In this document: positions 34,800-47,340 of the stretch, piece by piece | Position numbering within the stretch: position 1 is the stretch's first letter | How the letters are laid out: every line of letters starts with the position of its first letter | Source: Rutstroemia sp. NJR-2017a BVV2 | Lineage: Eukaryota; Ascomycota; Leotiomycetes; Helotiales; Rutstroemiaceae | Assembly (NCBI GenBank): GCA_002946415.1 | Contig: NJPS01000006.1 | Location: 434,001 to 498,000 of the forward strand | Length of the DNA: 64,000 nt | Direction: 5' to 3' | The notes under the pieces: model-generated | The model's input: only the letters and a program-made list of their open reading frames with translations | Told to the model about the DNA's origin: nothing | The model's database searches: none | Made by a program: the position numbers and the translations under genes

Positions 34800-35686
34800 C
34801 TACAGCTCGTCATGGTAATCGTCCGCGAAAGGTGCATATCCGGGATCTGGCGGCGTGAGAAACTCCGGAGTCTGGATAATGTGACGAGCCCTCTGCGCAG
34901 CTCCAAAGGCGCCGACGAAATGCGGGTCCAACGACATGCGAAACATGTCCTCGTACTCTGAGAGTGCAGCAGCAAGAGCAAGGCGCATCTCTGCCATGGC
35001 CGAGCTTGACGCTTCTCCGCTTAGTACAACGGCTCGCAGATATTTCAGTGGCTCTCTGAGATTCCACTCCTTTCCGATTTCTTCGGCGAAAGTTTCCAAA
35101 TATAGCTTCAGTTCAGGCTAAAAGTGGTTTGCTGAGAGAGGATTGTCAATCCCTCATCGATTGCCGCTTGGCTGAGTACAGTCAGGTAGTGTCTCAAGTG
35201 GTCCGGAACGGCGATAGAATTGATGGTGACGGTTTCATTCAATGCTGCTTCTGTAGCATTCTTGGCTTGTTGTAGCGTTTCCCTGAAGAGGAGGGCCACG
35301 TCTTCATCACTAAGAGATCTGTGGGTAGCATGATAAGCTTTTATTTCGAAAGCCTAGAAGAATGGCGATACTGACGCCTCGCCCCGTGGCCCTGCCGCCC
35401 AAGTCTCAGAGAAGAAGGATTGCCATTTGGCATTAGCCACAACGCGAGCAACGGCAATCAACTCATTTGCATCTGTGTAATAAGCCGAAGTTCTGCACTT
35501 TTATTTCAGCTCAGTTGTTGAAGACTCGAGATATGTTATAATGTCTTCTGATTGACTTACAAGTAAGTCTGCCCAATGCTGACACCAACTGGATGTGACG
35601 TTGCGTGAGCTACGAATAGTAGAAGCAGTTACAATGGCAATTGCCAACTGATATTTCTGAGAAGAATGGTCATTGAGCTGTTGCAT
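34800..35686 (-). pseudogene. Remnant of a fungal Hsp70/actin-like ATPase family gene
   Basis: Pieces in several frames read towards lower coordinates. A first piece (35686 to about 35561) ends in QHWADLL at GTAAGT. The next (about 35474-35380) reads DANELIAVARVVANAKWQSF. A third (about 35325-35130) has ALLFRETLQQAKNATEAALN and VTINSIAVPDHLRHYL. The last (about 35122-34800) has LRAVVLSGEASSSAMAEMRL and DPHFVGAFGAAQRARHII, resembling the end of fungal Hsp70-like ATPase-domain proteins. The expected N-terminal phosphate-binding loop and the middle of the domain are missing. The splice-like sites do not join the pieces in one frame, and the last junction meets stops in both frames. I read it as a decayed gene with an internal deletion; the family call is tentative. 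Confidence 0.45.
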
Positions 35687-35732
35687 ATAAGAATTAGAAT
35701 CAAAATACTTTGAGAAAACGAATAGAGAGATA

Positions 35733-35808
35733 TCAAGTCAAAGTAAAGATGTCAAGTCGTAGTAAAGGTGTCAAGTCGTAGTAAAGGTGTCAAGTCGAAG
35801 TAAAGCGG
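35733..35808. repeat. Four-copy 19-bp tandem repeat
   Basis: Units start at 35733, 35752, 35771 and 35790 with consensus TCAAGTCGTAGTAAAGGTG. The middle two are identical and the outer two differ at two or three positions. It lies just upstream of the ATPase remnant, in non-coding sequence. Confidence 0.9.
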
Positions 35809-36207
35809 CACAGCATCACCATATCCAACACTATTATCTCGGTGCCTAAGCTAGGTCTATCCCCCATGCGCGCCGTAGATGAGGATTCTCATAGTCCATA
35901 GTAACTTCAATACACTCTCATCGCATTCCGAACTATTTTCAACTCTGTATCTAGCCAGTAAACCTTACTCGTCCCATCAATCGATTTTCGATATTCCAGC
36001 CTTACAGATCAGGCCACAACAACCTTAAATCAACCAAGCTCAAGCTCTACCTGACGTTCATTTGTGCACCTTCGCGAACCTTAATCTCCGTCGCGCAAAA
36101 AATGTAAACCCATCCATCAATCCATCCATCAACCACAATTTCACCCTCCCATTCCACCTCAACCAATTGCCCAATATCCCCCCCAAACCACAACGAGAAA
36201 AAGCGCA
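35809..36207. promoter_or_regulatory. Promoter and leader of the RNPS1-like gene
   Basis: About 400 non-coding bases before the start codon at 36208. The last 130 bases are C/A-rich with repeated CATCCATC and CCCAA-type motifs, typical of a fungal 5' leader. Confidence 0.4.
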
Positions 36208-37562
36208 ATGCCCCGCTCCCCAACCCCAACCCCACCCCCAGCGCGCGGTCGCGCCCGCACCCGCAGCCGCTCCCGCACGCCATATTCAGAGTACACGCGC
36301 CGCTCCATCTCGCCGCGGTCGCGGTCCCGGAGTAGGAGTAGGTCGGCGACGAGGAGTCCAGTGGGAAGGGGAAGATATAGGGAGAGAAGTTTGACGCCTA
36401 GGGGGAGAAGTAGGAGTAGGAGCAGGAGCAGAAGTGAGAGTCGAGGAGGACGGGATAGAGGGGGGAGGGGGAGGAGTGGTAGTAGAGATAGAGGAGCAGG
36501 GGGAAAGGAATTGGGGAGTACGAAGGTTTGTTTTATTTTTTGTTTTTTTTTGGTTTTCTGTTTGGGTTGGAGACAGAGAGAAGGGAGGGGAGATTTCACT
36601 TTCTTGGAAGGGAGGTGGAGAATAATCTGGATATCGCAAAGCTGGAGGAAGACGATATTTTCCTTACTGTCATTCCTTACGCATGGGAGAGCGTAGATGA
36701 ATTGCATGAATTAATAGAATGGATTGAAACGCTAACATAAAATCAATTCTCCAGGTCGTCATCGAAAAACTCACCAAAAACGTCACGGAAGACCATCTGC
36801 GAGAGATCTTTGGAACATATGGCGAGATTCGCGATTTGGATATGCCTATGAATAGACATTGTATGTTCTCACCACCCCAGCCACTACTCTCACCTACTCC
36901 ATATCTCATCTCATCCTCTCTTCTGAAGAACCTCCACTAACACCCCACTCCCAGTCAACACCAACCGCGGCACCGCCTACATCCTCTACGTAACCGCCGC
37001 CTCCGCCTCCGCCGCCATAGCACACATGCACGAATCGCAAATCGACGGCGCCGTCATCAACGTATCGATTGTTCTCCCCCGGCGCAAATTCTCCCCCGCG
37101 CCGCCGATGGCTCGTCGCGGCGTGAATATTGATCCCAGGGTGCCGTTTCGCGCGGCTGAACGACGCGGGGGTGGAGGTGGTTTTGGGGCGGGGGGAAGAG
37201 GTGCTCGGGAGAGGGAGAGGGATGTCGGCGGAAGTGATACGTATAGACCTTCGGAGCGGGGCGCGGGGAGAGAGCGAGATAGAGATCGGAGTAGGAGTCC
37301 GAGGAGACATAGGACGAGGACAAGGAGTAGGAGTTTGGATTCGAGGAGTCGGAGTAGAAGTCGTAGCCGTACACCGGTTAGGAGGGGTGGGGGTGGGGGT
37401 GGGGGTGGGAGAGTGAGGAGTAGGAGTCCGCTTGCAGGGGGAGGGGGAGGAAGGAATGGTGGTGGTGGGAGGGGAAGGAGAAGTGCGAGTTATAGTAGTT
37501 ATAGCAGTTATGACGATAGGAGTCGGAGTCGGAGTCGTAGCCGGGGACGAGGGAGGAGATAG
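36208..37562 (+). CDS. RNPS1-like RNA-binding SR protein
   Basis: Exons 36208-36525, 36755-36860 and 36955-37562 are joined in phase, giving 343 residues. RNPS1 is a peripheral exon-junction-complex/ASAP component that activates splicing and promotes surveillance of mRNA in the nucleus. The N-terminal 106 residues are an RS/RG domain. One RRM follows (about 107-190) with RNP2 VVIEKLTKNV, DHLREIFGTYGEIRDLDMPM, RNP1-like RGTAYILYV and INVSIVLPRRKFSP, the last typical of RNPS1. The C-terminus is a second RS/RGG domain ending SRSRGRGRR. Intron 1 (229 nt) has a weak GTTTGT donor followed by a T-rich tract, and the introns fall within the RRM. The long antisense frame opposite exon 3 is a by-product of the GGAGG-rich repeats. 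Confidence 0.87.
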
Positions 37563-39342
37563 GTTTTGTGGTTTGTTTTTTCGAGACGGAGGGAAAGGGA
37601 CAGTGGAATGATAATGGACTGGGTGGGGTAGGGTGGGATAGGGTATGGATGGGATGGAGAACAGAACAGAACAGGTCGCGCGCACGCAGATTTCATGAGG
37701 AGAAATGGGATAGCTGGTTTTGCTCCGCTGCTCGCGAGGGTTGTGTATGTGTACGATATAAGTGGGAACTACTTGAACAGAGAGAGCATTGGGATTTTTG
37801 TGCGGTGATTGGTAGGCGGGCTCTTTTGCTTCTAGCTTAAAAACAAAAGACAGGGACAGATAAGTCTCCGTCAAAAGTAGTTACAAAACAGAACGGACGG
37901 GAGGGAGTGAGAGGAATACAGACAGACAGATGGGATACAGAGCAGCGCAGAGCAGAGCAGCGCAGAGCAGAAAAACTTGCTTACTACCTGACTTTACTAG
38001 CCAAGGCGGAAGAAAAATGGGAAGAGAGAGAGAGTTGAAGATGAAAATCGAGAGATACCAATAGTGCAGTTGAGATCGATTAAGATGAGATGAGATAATT
38101 AATATAATATAAGAGGACGAGAGATAACATGATATGATATGATGATGGTGAAAGAAAGCCTTGGGTTGATTTCCTGTTGCTGAGTGATTGCCAGGTTGGT
38201 TGGCAGGCTGTTTGCTTGCTTGCTTGCTTGCTTACTTAGTACGAGTAGGTCGATATTGGGACCTCGAGATAGCGAGGTACTGTAGGTAGGGCAGGATAGA
38301 GCGAGCGTATACCAACTAATCTGTGTATTCCCGCCCAATTTAGGACCAGTGATCCTACTTCCCTTCTTACTTCCCTCCCTCCCTACCTCTCTCTCTCTCA
38401 CTCTCCCCCAAGCCCCTCCCCGATTCCAAAAAGCCCACTTACCCACCCATTCACTCACATACACCAAGCAAGCCAAACAACCTCATGCACCTCCACACAA
38501 GTTCGACTTTATTCATTTCATTCCATCTAACTTATCTATATGACCTAATACCGTAGACTTTAATTCATTCGCGCCGTCTGTCGAGCCTTCATGATGTGTA
38601 TTGGTGTAAAATCCTTTCCATTTCTTTTCTTTCTGCATCCCCATCCCCAAGCATTCACAATAATTCCTCTCGTCTCACTTCCTCCCACCGTGGGCCATCC
38701 CACCCCTCAAGACATGAAAATTCACAACACGCTCATCCTCACCCATCAGAAAAAAAATCCTTTTCCCCCAAGTCCTCAAAAACCAAACAATCCATCAGCA
38801 AGAAGAAGAGAAGTAGTAAAAAAGACGCCAATCCACCCCACCAAACCCAACCAATCCACCAATCCACCACCCAAACCAGCCCAACCCAACCAAATATTAC
38901 CGGAAAATGGAGGGGGTATCAAGCAGTGCAGCAAAGCGAAGCAAAATAAAGCAAAGCAAGCAAATGTAAACCATGAAACTTTCCCTTCTCGATAAGATAG
39001 CTCTTGAGTTGTTTCACCAGCCGCCAGCTTTTTCTTGCAAATGAAAACGAGTAGTAGCAGAAAAGATCTAAGTGAGAAAAAAAGAGAACAGCAAATAATT
39101 AAAAGGAACATGGAACAAGAATCGTGAAGTAAAGGAAGAAAGAAGAAAACGGAAACATAATAGACTGACTGGCCGACCATCCGAGCAGAAGACAAATGAA
39201 GACGGACGCCTCATTGTAGTGTACAGGTCCGTCTAGATCATGTACTTCAGTCAGAGTACAAGGCTCAGCCAGAATGTAGAGAGACGGACTCCGAAACAAC
39301 GTAGACTCCAACACCTCCCTCAACATCAGAAGCATCTGTCTC
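37563..39342. other. Convergent gene-free stretch, about 1.8 kb
   Basis: Between the 3' ends of RNPS1-like and ULS1-like genes. It contains many short simple repeats: AGCAGCGCAG-type near 37940-37970, (GCTT)n at about 38213-38231, and pyrimidine-rich TCCC/CTCT runs around 38360-38410. The last 200-odd bases should be the 3' untranslated region of the helicase gene. No credible frame. Confidence 0.45.
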
Positions 39343-42300
39343 TCAAACACCAAACAGAAAAGCCAACTGCCTCTCATCCAACCTCCCCAAACTCCTCATG
39401 GCACCCTCATCTAGCGCCGCATCTACTAACTCTCTCTTCTGTCTCTGCAACTCCAAGATTCTATCCTCAACCGTTCCCTCCACAAGAATACGATGCACCT
39501 CGACCGATTTCATCTGCCCAATACGATACGCGCGATCAACCGCCTGCATCTCAATGAATGGATTCCAGAAAGGATCTAGGATAATGACTCTCGAAGCTGC
39601 AACCAGATTCAGACCCGCATTGCCAGCTTTCAGAGAAATCAACATGATTTTGCAATCCGGGTGTTCGGTGAATCGAACGATTGCGTCGTTGCGACGTTGC
39701 GAGTTCATGCCTCCGTCGTAGCGTTCGCATTTCCAACCTTTCTTTTCGATAGGTACTTGGAGAAGATCCAAGAGCGAAACAAATTGAGAGAAGATGATGG
39801 TTTTTTCTCCTTCGTTGTGGAATCTTTCGAGAAGTTCGACGCATTTGTCGACTTTCGCAGAGGGCTCCCAGTTCTTACGAAGATAGCGCATGTACTTCTT
39901 GCGACCTTCAGCGGAGCGGGAAGCTTCTTTTTTCATCATCGAAATGGAAAGATGTTGCTTCTGCTTAACCTCTTTCTTACCTTTGCCTTTTTTATCATGA
40001 CGTCTCTTTTCCTTTTTCTTGGACTTTTTCTTGGTGCTCTGAGCCGGAGTTTTGGTGCTTTCATTATCAGCATCCTCGGCCTCGTCTTCAGTGGAATAAT
40101 CATCGGGGACAATGAAGCCATCGAGATTTCCTTGGTCATCAACAGCGTCAGTATCATCGGAATCATCCGAGTCGTCGGAGTCACTGTCTGTATCACTTTC
40201 TGTATCGCTATCGTCGCTGACAACTTTCTCTTCCTGTTGTTGATCCGCAGGTAGGTGAACTTTCTTGAAAGCGTTGTAGTCGATGATCTTTTTCATGTCA
40301 ACCACACCACGACAAGTGGGACAGCTCGAGTGGCCACCACCCTCGTTACCATTTTGAACATTGGCGTGTATCGCTTGTTCTGATATCTTGGTTAAGCATT
40401 CGGAGCACGTATCATGGCCACAAGGAATCACGATGCTTGGATTTGAGACCGCGTCGTAGCAGACAGGACACTACAACTGTTAGTAAATGTGGTTATGAGA
40501 CGGTGTAGACAACCTACCTCAAATCCATCAGCGGCAAGTAATCTACCAACAACATCTGGCGCAAGGCTTTTTGCAAGGTCAATCATGGCATCTATAGAGA
40601 GTTCTGCAACAGTTGCTGGGGCCTCTTCATCAAGATCGATGATGAGATGGGGATGGCAGCAACATTGTCGAAGACGAAGAAGCAATACAAGGACATTCGA
40701 GTAGTTTTTCCCAACAGTTCCCGCCTTCTTGTACTTGTTAAATATTACTTGAGTCTTGTTCTCAAGAGCCTTGTAGTAATCCAGTTCGTCAGTATTGAAA
40801 ACGACGTGTTGAGTTTCTTCAATCTTAGGCGGCAAGACGATAATTGGCTTTCCATCAATCAACGAAGTTTTTGTTCGCCGGAGGAGGGTAGCTTTAAGAA
40901 CAGCCTGTAGCTTTTGCATCGCCTTATCGACGGTTCCTTTGCCATGGGCGCCTTTTGATAAACAACCGAATTGCTGCTACAGTTAGCAAGTGAAGACCAT
41001 ACAAACTTGCGTGAGTACGTACATCTGAGAAATTCTGCCAAGAGTTGTAGGGTTTGATACGAAGGAACCTGAAGAGCGAATATAGTTCTTGGATATTGTT
41101 CATCATTGGTGTCCCAGTCAGACAGAATCTGGTTGCAGCCTCAAGTCTGCATGCAGCACGAGCGGCTTTGGTGTTCTTGTTCTTGATGCATTGTGCTTCA
41201 TCTAAGATGACGCGATAGAATTTACTCCTCGGACCAAGGAAAGGGAAAGTTTTCTTCATGCGTTGACCGTCGGGTTCGCGAATTCCCCGTGAACGCATCT
41301 CTTCTTCATGTTTCTCAATGCGGCCAAGCTCGGCACCCAACGTCCCATATGTTGTCAGAACGACGTCAAATTCTTTCAGTTCGTCCCAGCCGAGTTTCTT
41401 GCCGCTTCCATGTGCCATGTGGGTGGTCAGTCTATGCTTAGTGATAATCTTCATACGAATTTCTCGTTCCCACTGGCGGACAAGGGCAACTGGTCCGACA
41501 ATCAGAGTGGTCTGAAGGGAGTTAGTGAGTGAGAAAAATGAGGATTGGAGAACACACCTTCCGTGCACGGTCTGTCGAAGGTCTGCTTAAAAGTAAAGCT
41601 AAAGAACTAATGGTCTTGCCCAGACCCATATCATCGGCCAAGATACCGCCCTTATTGGAACCTTCTTCCATGGATTTCAACCATGTCAAGGCAATCTTCT
41701 GGTGTTCATACTTTCCAGGCGTTAGCAATTTATCCTGACAGAGTAGAGTACTGATGCAGTCCTTACCAATGGGTATTTCAGACCTTCAGGGGTCCCCTCC
41801 CTGTTCTCTTGCGGAATCTCTACTTCGGTCTTGATATTCTGCAAGAGTTCTTGTATTTCTTGGGACGTCTTTCGGGGATCATTCATGATGTACTCCACGC
41901 GGTTCGCCATTTCGTTGGTGAATGGTGTGGAGAAGGAAGAGTTATAGAACTTCATAAATTGCTTGTTAGCTTTCGTCTGATCTTTGAGATAATTTTTGGA
42001 TGACGACCTACATCGTTGGACATCATGCCGTTCGAAGCTCCAGGGTACATAGGGATGTTATTCACGGTATATCCTAAGCTCGGTGTATGCATTCCAGTAT
42101 TTGCATAGGCGGATTGCATACTGCCAATGCTATCTGAATTAGTAGGCGCATACGATGAAGATGGGAAACCATTATGAGTGTTGCCAAAATCGCTGGGGTA
42201 CGAATTGAACGAGTTTCCATAGGCTAAACTGGAGGCCCCTGCATTATTGATAGACGCTTCGGGAGTTGGAGGCAACCCGCTTGAGATCCATTGATGTGAA

Positions 42301-43824
42301 TCCTGAGTTCCGAATATAGCCTGCTGTAGGCTGGCAAGCTGTAGACCTGAACCATTTGTGCTGGTAGTTTGTGCAGAATGGACCGTCTGATTTGGTCTGG
42401 AATACATTTGTGGCTGTTGAGAGGAAGTTTTCTGTTTCCTGTTCGGCCTAAACTGATAAGCCTCAATAATTTCGACATCAGAATCGCTAGCAGTTGACGA
42501 ATCATCCCAGGCGCCAGGTATGGAAGGTGTTGAAGACGGGTTCCCTTCGATTTTCATAGAATTTCCGTTGGAGTTCGAATTGGTAGCGACGCTGAAATCT
42601 GAGTTTGAAGGCTCCCTTGAACGAGCTGAGATTTTCCTGAAGGGCGATAATTGTGCTTCAGCCTTGACAAGATTTTCGGGTTTAACTTCCGTTCTCTTCC
42701 AATGTGACGGAAGAGATCTTCGCAACGCCTCATCATTGTTATTGAAGCTTTGCGTTGTTGGCGTGGATTGAGAGCCTGCAGTTTGATTACTGTTAAAGCT
42801 GGAAGGTTGGGGCCGAATCCCAGATATCCGGTCAAAAGCTGAAGGGGCGTTTGAACTAGGAAGAGCGGCGTGCGATGAGGTGTCGTTTGAGCCTTGCTGA
42901 AGACGACGTGCAAAATTTTCGTCCAGTTTCTGCTGTCTCAGTCTGTCTTCTTCAAGTCTTTGTTGCTCAAGGAAGTCATTGTCCATGAAATCAAACGTCT
43001 CGTCATCGCTAGGGAGAAAACCGTTAGCATACAATACCATAACCCGAGATCTTGATCAGAGAGAAGAAGAGAAGAGGATTTGTATGATGAGTGCACGAAC
43101 GCAGTGAGGTCAAAATAGCTATCACCAATTGCAGCATATCCATACCCTAAGCTTCCCGAAGGACTCGTTGCCCCTGTGCCGAAGGGGCTCGGTGATGTAC
43201 GTCGCGACTTGTTCTCCTCAAACGGTATGAGCCCTGCATCTAAGTGCGTGCTATGGGAACGTTTTCGAGTAGGCAACCCAGCTCGAGAAGAGTTGGCCAT
43301 CGAAGCTCCAGAGCTAGGTGTCGAAGCCGTGGAAGATAGTGATCCCATGGATTCACCGTGGTCGTTTACTATAGCCATAAAAAGTTAACGAAATTGCTGG
43401 CTCAATTGGATTGAAGTCGGAGGGGTAGGTGTTTGCGGAGAAGAAGGCGAAGGGTTTTAGGTGGCGGACACAATATAAGAGAAAGAGAAAACTTGCATTG
43501 GAAGCCAGGCGGCCCTCTTCTGAGCGGATAATCCATTCTTGATGAAGTGAGTGAATGATTCATCTTATTATTTGCAGAGGCAGACGAAGTAAAAGTGAAT
43601 GGAGAGTTTGGGAGTGTTGAGGCTGAAGTGTTTGGTTTGATCATCTCCTTCATCCTCCTCTCCAGAGACTGAATCTTATTCTTGATACTTGTTTCTGCGG
43701 CCTTATCGTCCTCGTTGGAGTTAGAATCTTTCAACGATTCCAGTAAAACTTTCTGAAACATAAGCTCATCCCTTAGGCCTGCAATCGCTGCCTGGGTGGC
43801 AACTGAAGAAGGTTGCTGTGACAT
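39343..43824 (-). CDS. SNF2-family ATPase with RING finger (ULS1/RIS1-like)
   Basis: Eight exons: 43824-43497, 43368-43101, 43008-42012, 41976-41767, 41734-41558, 41511-41023, 40973-40518 and 40470-39343. All phases agree and give 1350 residues. Proteins of this type are DNA translocases with ubiquitin-ligase RINGs; yeast Uls1/Ris1 acts on sumoylated proteins on chromatin. The N-terminal 530 residues are Ser/Asn-rich and disordered. Helicase motifs: GGILADDMGLGKT (K641), VVLTTYGTL, ILDEAQCIKN (DEAQ at 764-767), FCLTGTPMMNN. The C3HC4 RING begins CPVC at 976 with IPCGHDTCSEC and CPTC. Then an Asp/Ser run and a Lys run precede the helicase C motifs RYDGGMNSQRRNDAI and QAVDRAYRIGQMKSVEVHRI. The exon-1 donor is GC (GCAAGT), the only such site seen here. 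Rad5 is less likely since no HIRAN domain is visible. Confidence 0.88.
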
Positions 43825-46800
43825 GGTGAATTATTAGATGCAGACGGCCTGATGTGGGTGAGGGGGATGGTAATCCGTGAGGCTCAAGGCTCAAGGCTCA
43901 ATATCGTTGGTGGAGGCCGTATGCTTCCTCCCGAAATAGATGCTGGGCCACGTAGGTCTAGGTAGTACAGGAACAGAAGCAATCAAAAGAAAGCAGACAT
44001 CTTTGTGGCAAACGGATTTCTCGAATATCTACATAACGGGGGGTAAATATGGGAGCCGTCGCAGCAGGCTGAAGGAGATATGGATGTCGGTGGGTGGGTA
44101 TCAGACCAATTCGGCGAAGTTCGTCGCTGCAGTAGCGCACAGAGGATGTAGGTAGTAGGTAGTAGGTAGTAAGTAGGACCGGCCGACGAACTTAAAAGCC
44201 AAATCGTATTCGCCTTAGGTAAGTGAGTGAGTGCCTACTTGCCTCCTTTGCAGACCGCGTTTTTCACGCTTTCTGTCAAGTTTTCGCGTCGAGAGATTTA
44301 TCTGATAAGTCTGAGCACTGGACTGTGCAATTTACGGAGTAGTTTGACAGTTTCAATGTCCTTGCGCGCGACGATCTATGACGATGTTCTCTCGCGTTTA
44401 TCCCCGCCTTTGGTTCTAACGCAGGAACAAGCTGTTATCGATAGTCCAGATAGAACCTCTAGAACTTTCCTTCCCTAGCCACAGGGCGCAGGGCACAGTG
44501 TCAGGAATTGGGATGATAAGCAAACAGCTGCACGTGCTTTCCCCTACTACTTCTCTTATACTTCAGACTTAATACAAGACAAGACCGTCCAGGTTTGAGC
44601 TTCCAATTTGGAAGTCTGTTCAGGACACCTCCCGGTTCCCTCGTTTGTGAGAAGGCTTAACCCGATAAAAAGTTTGTTATGAAAAGGCTATCATATATGT
44701 GAGGTGTATCATATTGAAATGACCCCTGAGAATCCAAATGGTAATGTTATATCCAACCATGACATCTCTCAATTCTCTCCTGGCCTTCATGTGCGTCGAA
44801 GTAAGCTACAGGTAATGCAGGGCGAGTCGTGCATTGCGGTAGGTAAAGTACCATTACTTACGAAGTACAAGCAAGCTCGGTGTATGAATCTGGACGCTTC
44901 GCGATCATATTGCGGTCCAAGCACCGAGTACTAGGAGTAGTTCCGTAAAGGGCCAACCTATGGATGTCTTTTCTGTCGTGCAAGCCTCGACCTCAATACC
45001 ACCGCATCGGTGTACAAGAATAATTCTTGCATGCAGCACCTACTCTTAGCCACGAGGGGAGAGCTTCGTTCTTCATGCAATCGATGAGCGTTCGAGAATA
45101 ATGGCGGAGGCTTTGGCTTAGCAGTGAGGGGTTGCATTGTGAGATTTTACATCATATCGGCAGCCTTTCATGAACAGTGGTTGTTTAACAGCTTCAGCTC
45201 ATGCACGGTGCGCCTTCACATAGAGTTAATGTCACCATATTCGGCGTCCATGAGGCAAGATAGAGGCACAATTATACACGGCCAAGATAGCTTTGTTAGC
45301 AAGAGGGCTGTACAAAACAGGAGATATTCACATTTTGATCGTTATCCATGCACTTGATGTTGGTAGAATCTTTGACCTCAATCATCCAGTAACGGACGAA
45401 CCAGCAAACCAGCGAACCGCAAGATCCAACCCCGCAACCGCAGCTGCGGGGCCGTCGCAATCACATAAATGCTACCTTAGTACAAGGAAGGACTGAGTAT
45501 CACCTTGAGAACAGACCGAACGAACGCCTAATACAAAGGATAAGTATCTGAGACGAGATGAAAGCGAAGCAATGAGTAATAGTTCGCCATAGATGTGGGT
45601 CCGCTCGCCCGTTGGGCATAAACATGGTGGAGGCAACGGCATGCCCTGCCCAGGTAGAGAGATCTTCGAAGGATATGAAGTTCGTTCCCACCAGTCCCAC
45701 GGTCCAATTCGGAGTCGACTACTGAAAGCACCGTATTTCGCAGCGGTCTCCCGAGCGTCGAGCGCGGAAGAGCCCAGCGGCTGCAGACCCATTGTCCTCC
45801 ATCATCGCCACAAGATTTGCTCTGCTAGAGCCAACAGCAATGAGTTGTACAAAACTCAGCCTCCCCATCTCCATCCCCCTCTGGAAAATTTCTTCACAAC
45901 CAACAGCATCTGAAACGCGCTGCTCTGCATTCGAGGGAGCCTCATGCGAGGAAGGGTTTAGTAGCGTTGGTAGGATTGCATGAAGTGTGCATCAAATAGG
46001 AATATCTTCATTACACGTGATATTGGCGCGCGCGACCTCTTTTGCGGACCACATTTCGCGGTTGGATTATTCGGCGTGCGCAGAAGTTGTGATGTTATTT
46101 TGAGAACCAAAGCGGTATGAAGGGGCTAGGAGGGGGTAGGATGGATAGAAGGGTGAGAGTTGCGCGAAGAATCAATGGAGGTTGGCGGTTTATTCGGCCT
46201 GCTACTCGACCTGCTTCTCACCTCTCCTTCCCGCTGTCAACCAACAGTCGACCGTGGGAACCTACTCTGGGGGCTTAGGCTGTTCCTAACCACGGAACTT
46301 CATATAGAACTTCATATAGGTAGCTTTTATTTGATAGCGCCCTGGACCCTTTGCATTTTCTTTTCTTCATACTCTTCCTTTCCCTTTCCCTTTCCTTTTC
46401 CTTTTCCTTGTCTTTTTCCTTGTGTCTGCCAAAGCAGGCGAAATTCCAGAATATTCGAATCATCAATCATCAATCATCCATTCTAAGACATTGGTGCTAT
46501 TATTTCTCTCATTTGATGTTGTCACAATCTGCTCTCTTTACACCAATCCCAATATCCTTCTCAGGTTTCTGCACGCACGCACACGCCATTCCCAGCTGCA
46601 CAATTACATCAGACGCCAATTCGACCGAGTAGCAGCATCCAAGACCCTGAAATTGCTTCAATCACATCCAGTCTTTTGAGTCACCCCGGTCATTATTAGC
46701 ATTTTTATTCCTCACTTGTCTCTTATCGTCCATTTCTCCATCCTCATCTCATCATAGGGATATAAGGATAGTAGATAATAGATGCATTAAGCAGGACGCT

Positions 46801-47114
46801 CCGTCAAGCCAGAACCAAGTACTGTCCAAGTACCGTGCCTGCCAGAAGAAAATTCTTGCGCGTTTCACGCTCCTTCGTCTGGCAAGATTGGGCTGTGGGA
46901 AAGTTAAAAGAGGAGGGAAATTCCATGATTGTCCTGTGCTTTTGGAAGTCCCCCCACCACCGGCATAACCTACTTTCAGCTGTGTACGCACAAGTGTAGA
47001 GAGCGATTACGGATTACATACATACATACATACAAAGTACATACACACACACATAACCTTACAGCGCGGGCGGGTATCGATCGCTTCTAGATCACATCAC
47101 CGCAAAATCCTACC

Positions 47115-47138
47115 ACCTGCACCTGCACCTGCACCTGC
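47115..47138. repeat. (ACCTGC)4 hexamer repeat
   Basis: Four perfect copies of ACCTGC, in the presumed promoter or leader of the gene at 47773. Confidence 0.9.
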
Positions 47139-47280
47139 GAAACAGCAGCAGCTGCTGCCAAATCCGAAGATCCCAAGATCCCAAACAATCCCCTCCTCCC
47201 CACCTTGTCTCTCCCACTTCCACTTGTCCCAGACTCCCAGGTCCGCTGTCCAACCAAGTCACTCACTCGCCCACTCACCC

Positions 47281-47340
47281 AGTCAGTCAAGTCACCCAGT
47301 CGCCCAGTCACCCAGTCACCCAGTCACCCAGTCACCACCC
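47281..47340. repeat. 9-bp tandem repeat (CCCAGTCAC)
   Basis: Four consecutive AGTCACCC-type 9-base units plus degenerate copies on the upstream side (AGTCGCCC, AGTCAGTCAAGTCACCC). Lies about 430-490 bases upstream of the start codon at 47773. Confidence 0.85.

Noticed and set aside
36906..37874. 322-residue minus-strand ORF rich in Pro and Thr
   Set aside because: Exact antisense of the RGG/RS-coding exon 3 of the RNPS1-like gene; composition reflects the GGAGG repeats.
39661..40254. Hydrophobic plus-strand ORF of 197 residues that looks like a membrane protein
   Set aside because: Antisense of the Lys/Asp-rich insert of the ULS1-like gene; Lys and Asp codons read as Phe/Leu/Val/Ile on the opposite strand.
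45472..45983. Overlapping frames of 60-106 residues on both strands
   Set aside because: No splice partners, no recognisable motif, and both strands are equally open.
47281..47340. CRISPR-like regular repeats (here and at 51211 and 35733)
   Set aside because: The units are contiguous without unique spacers and the genome is fungal; these are ordinary tandem repeats.
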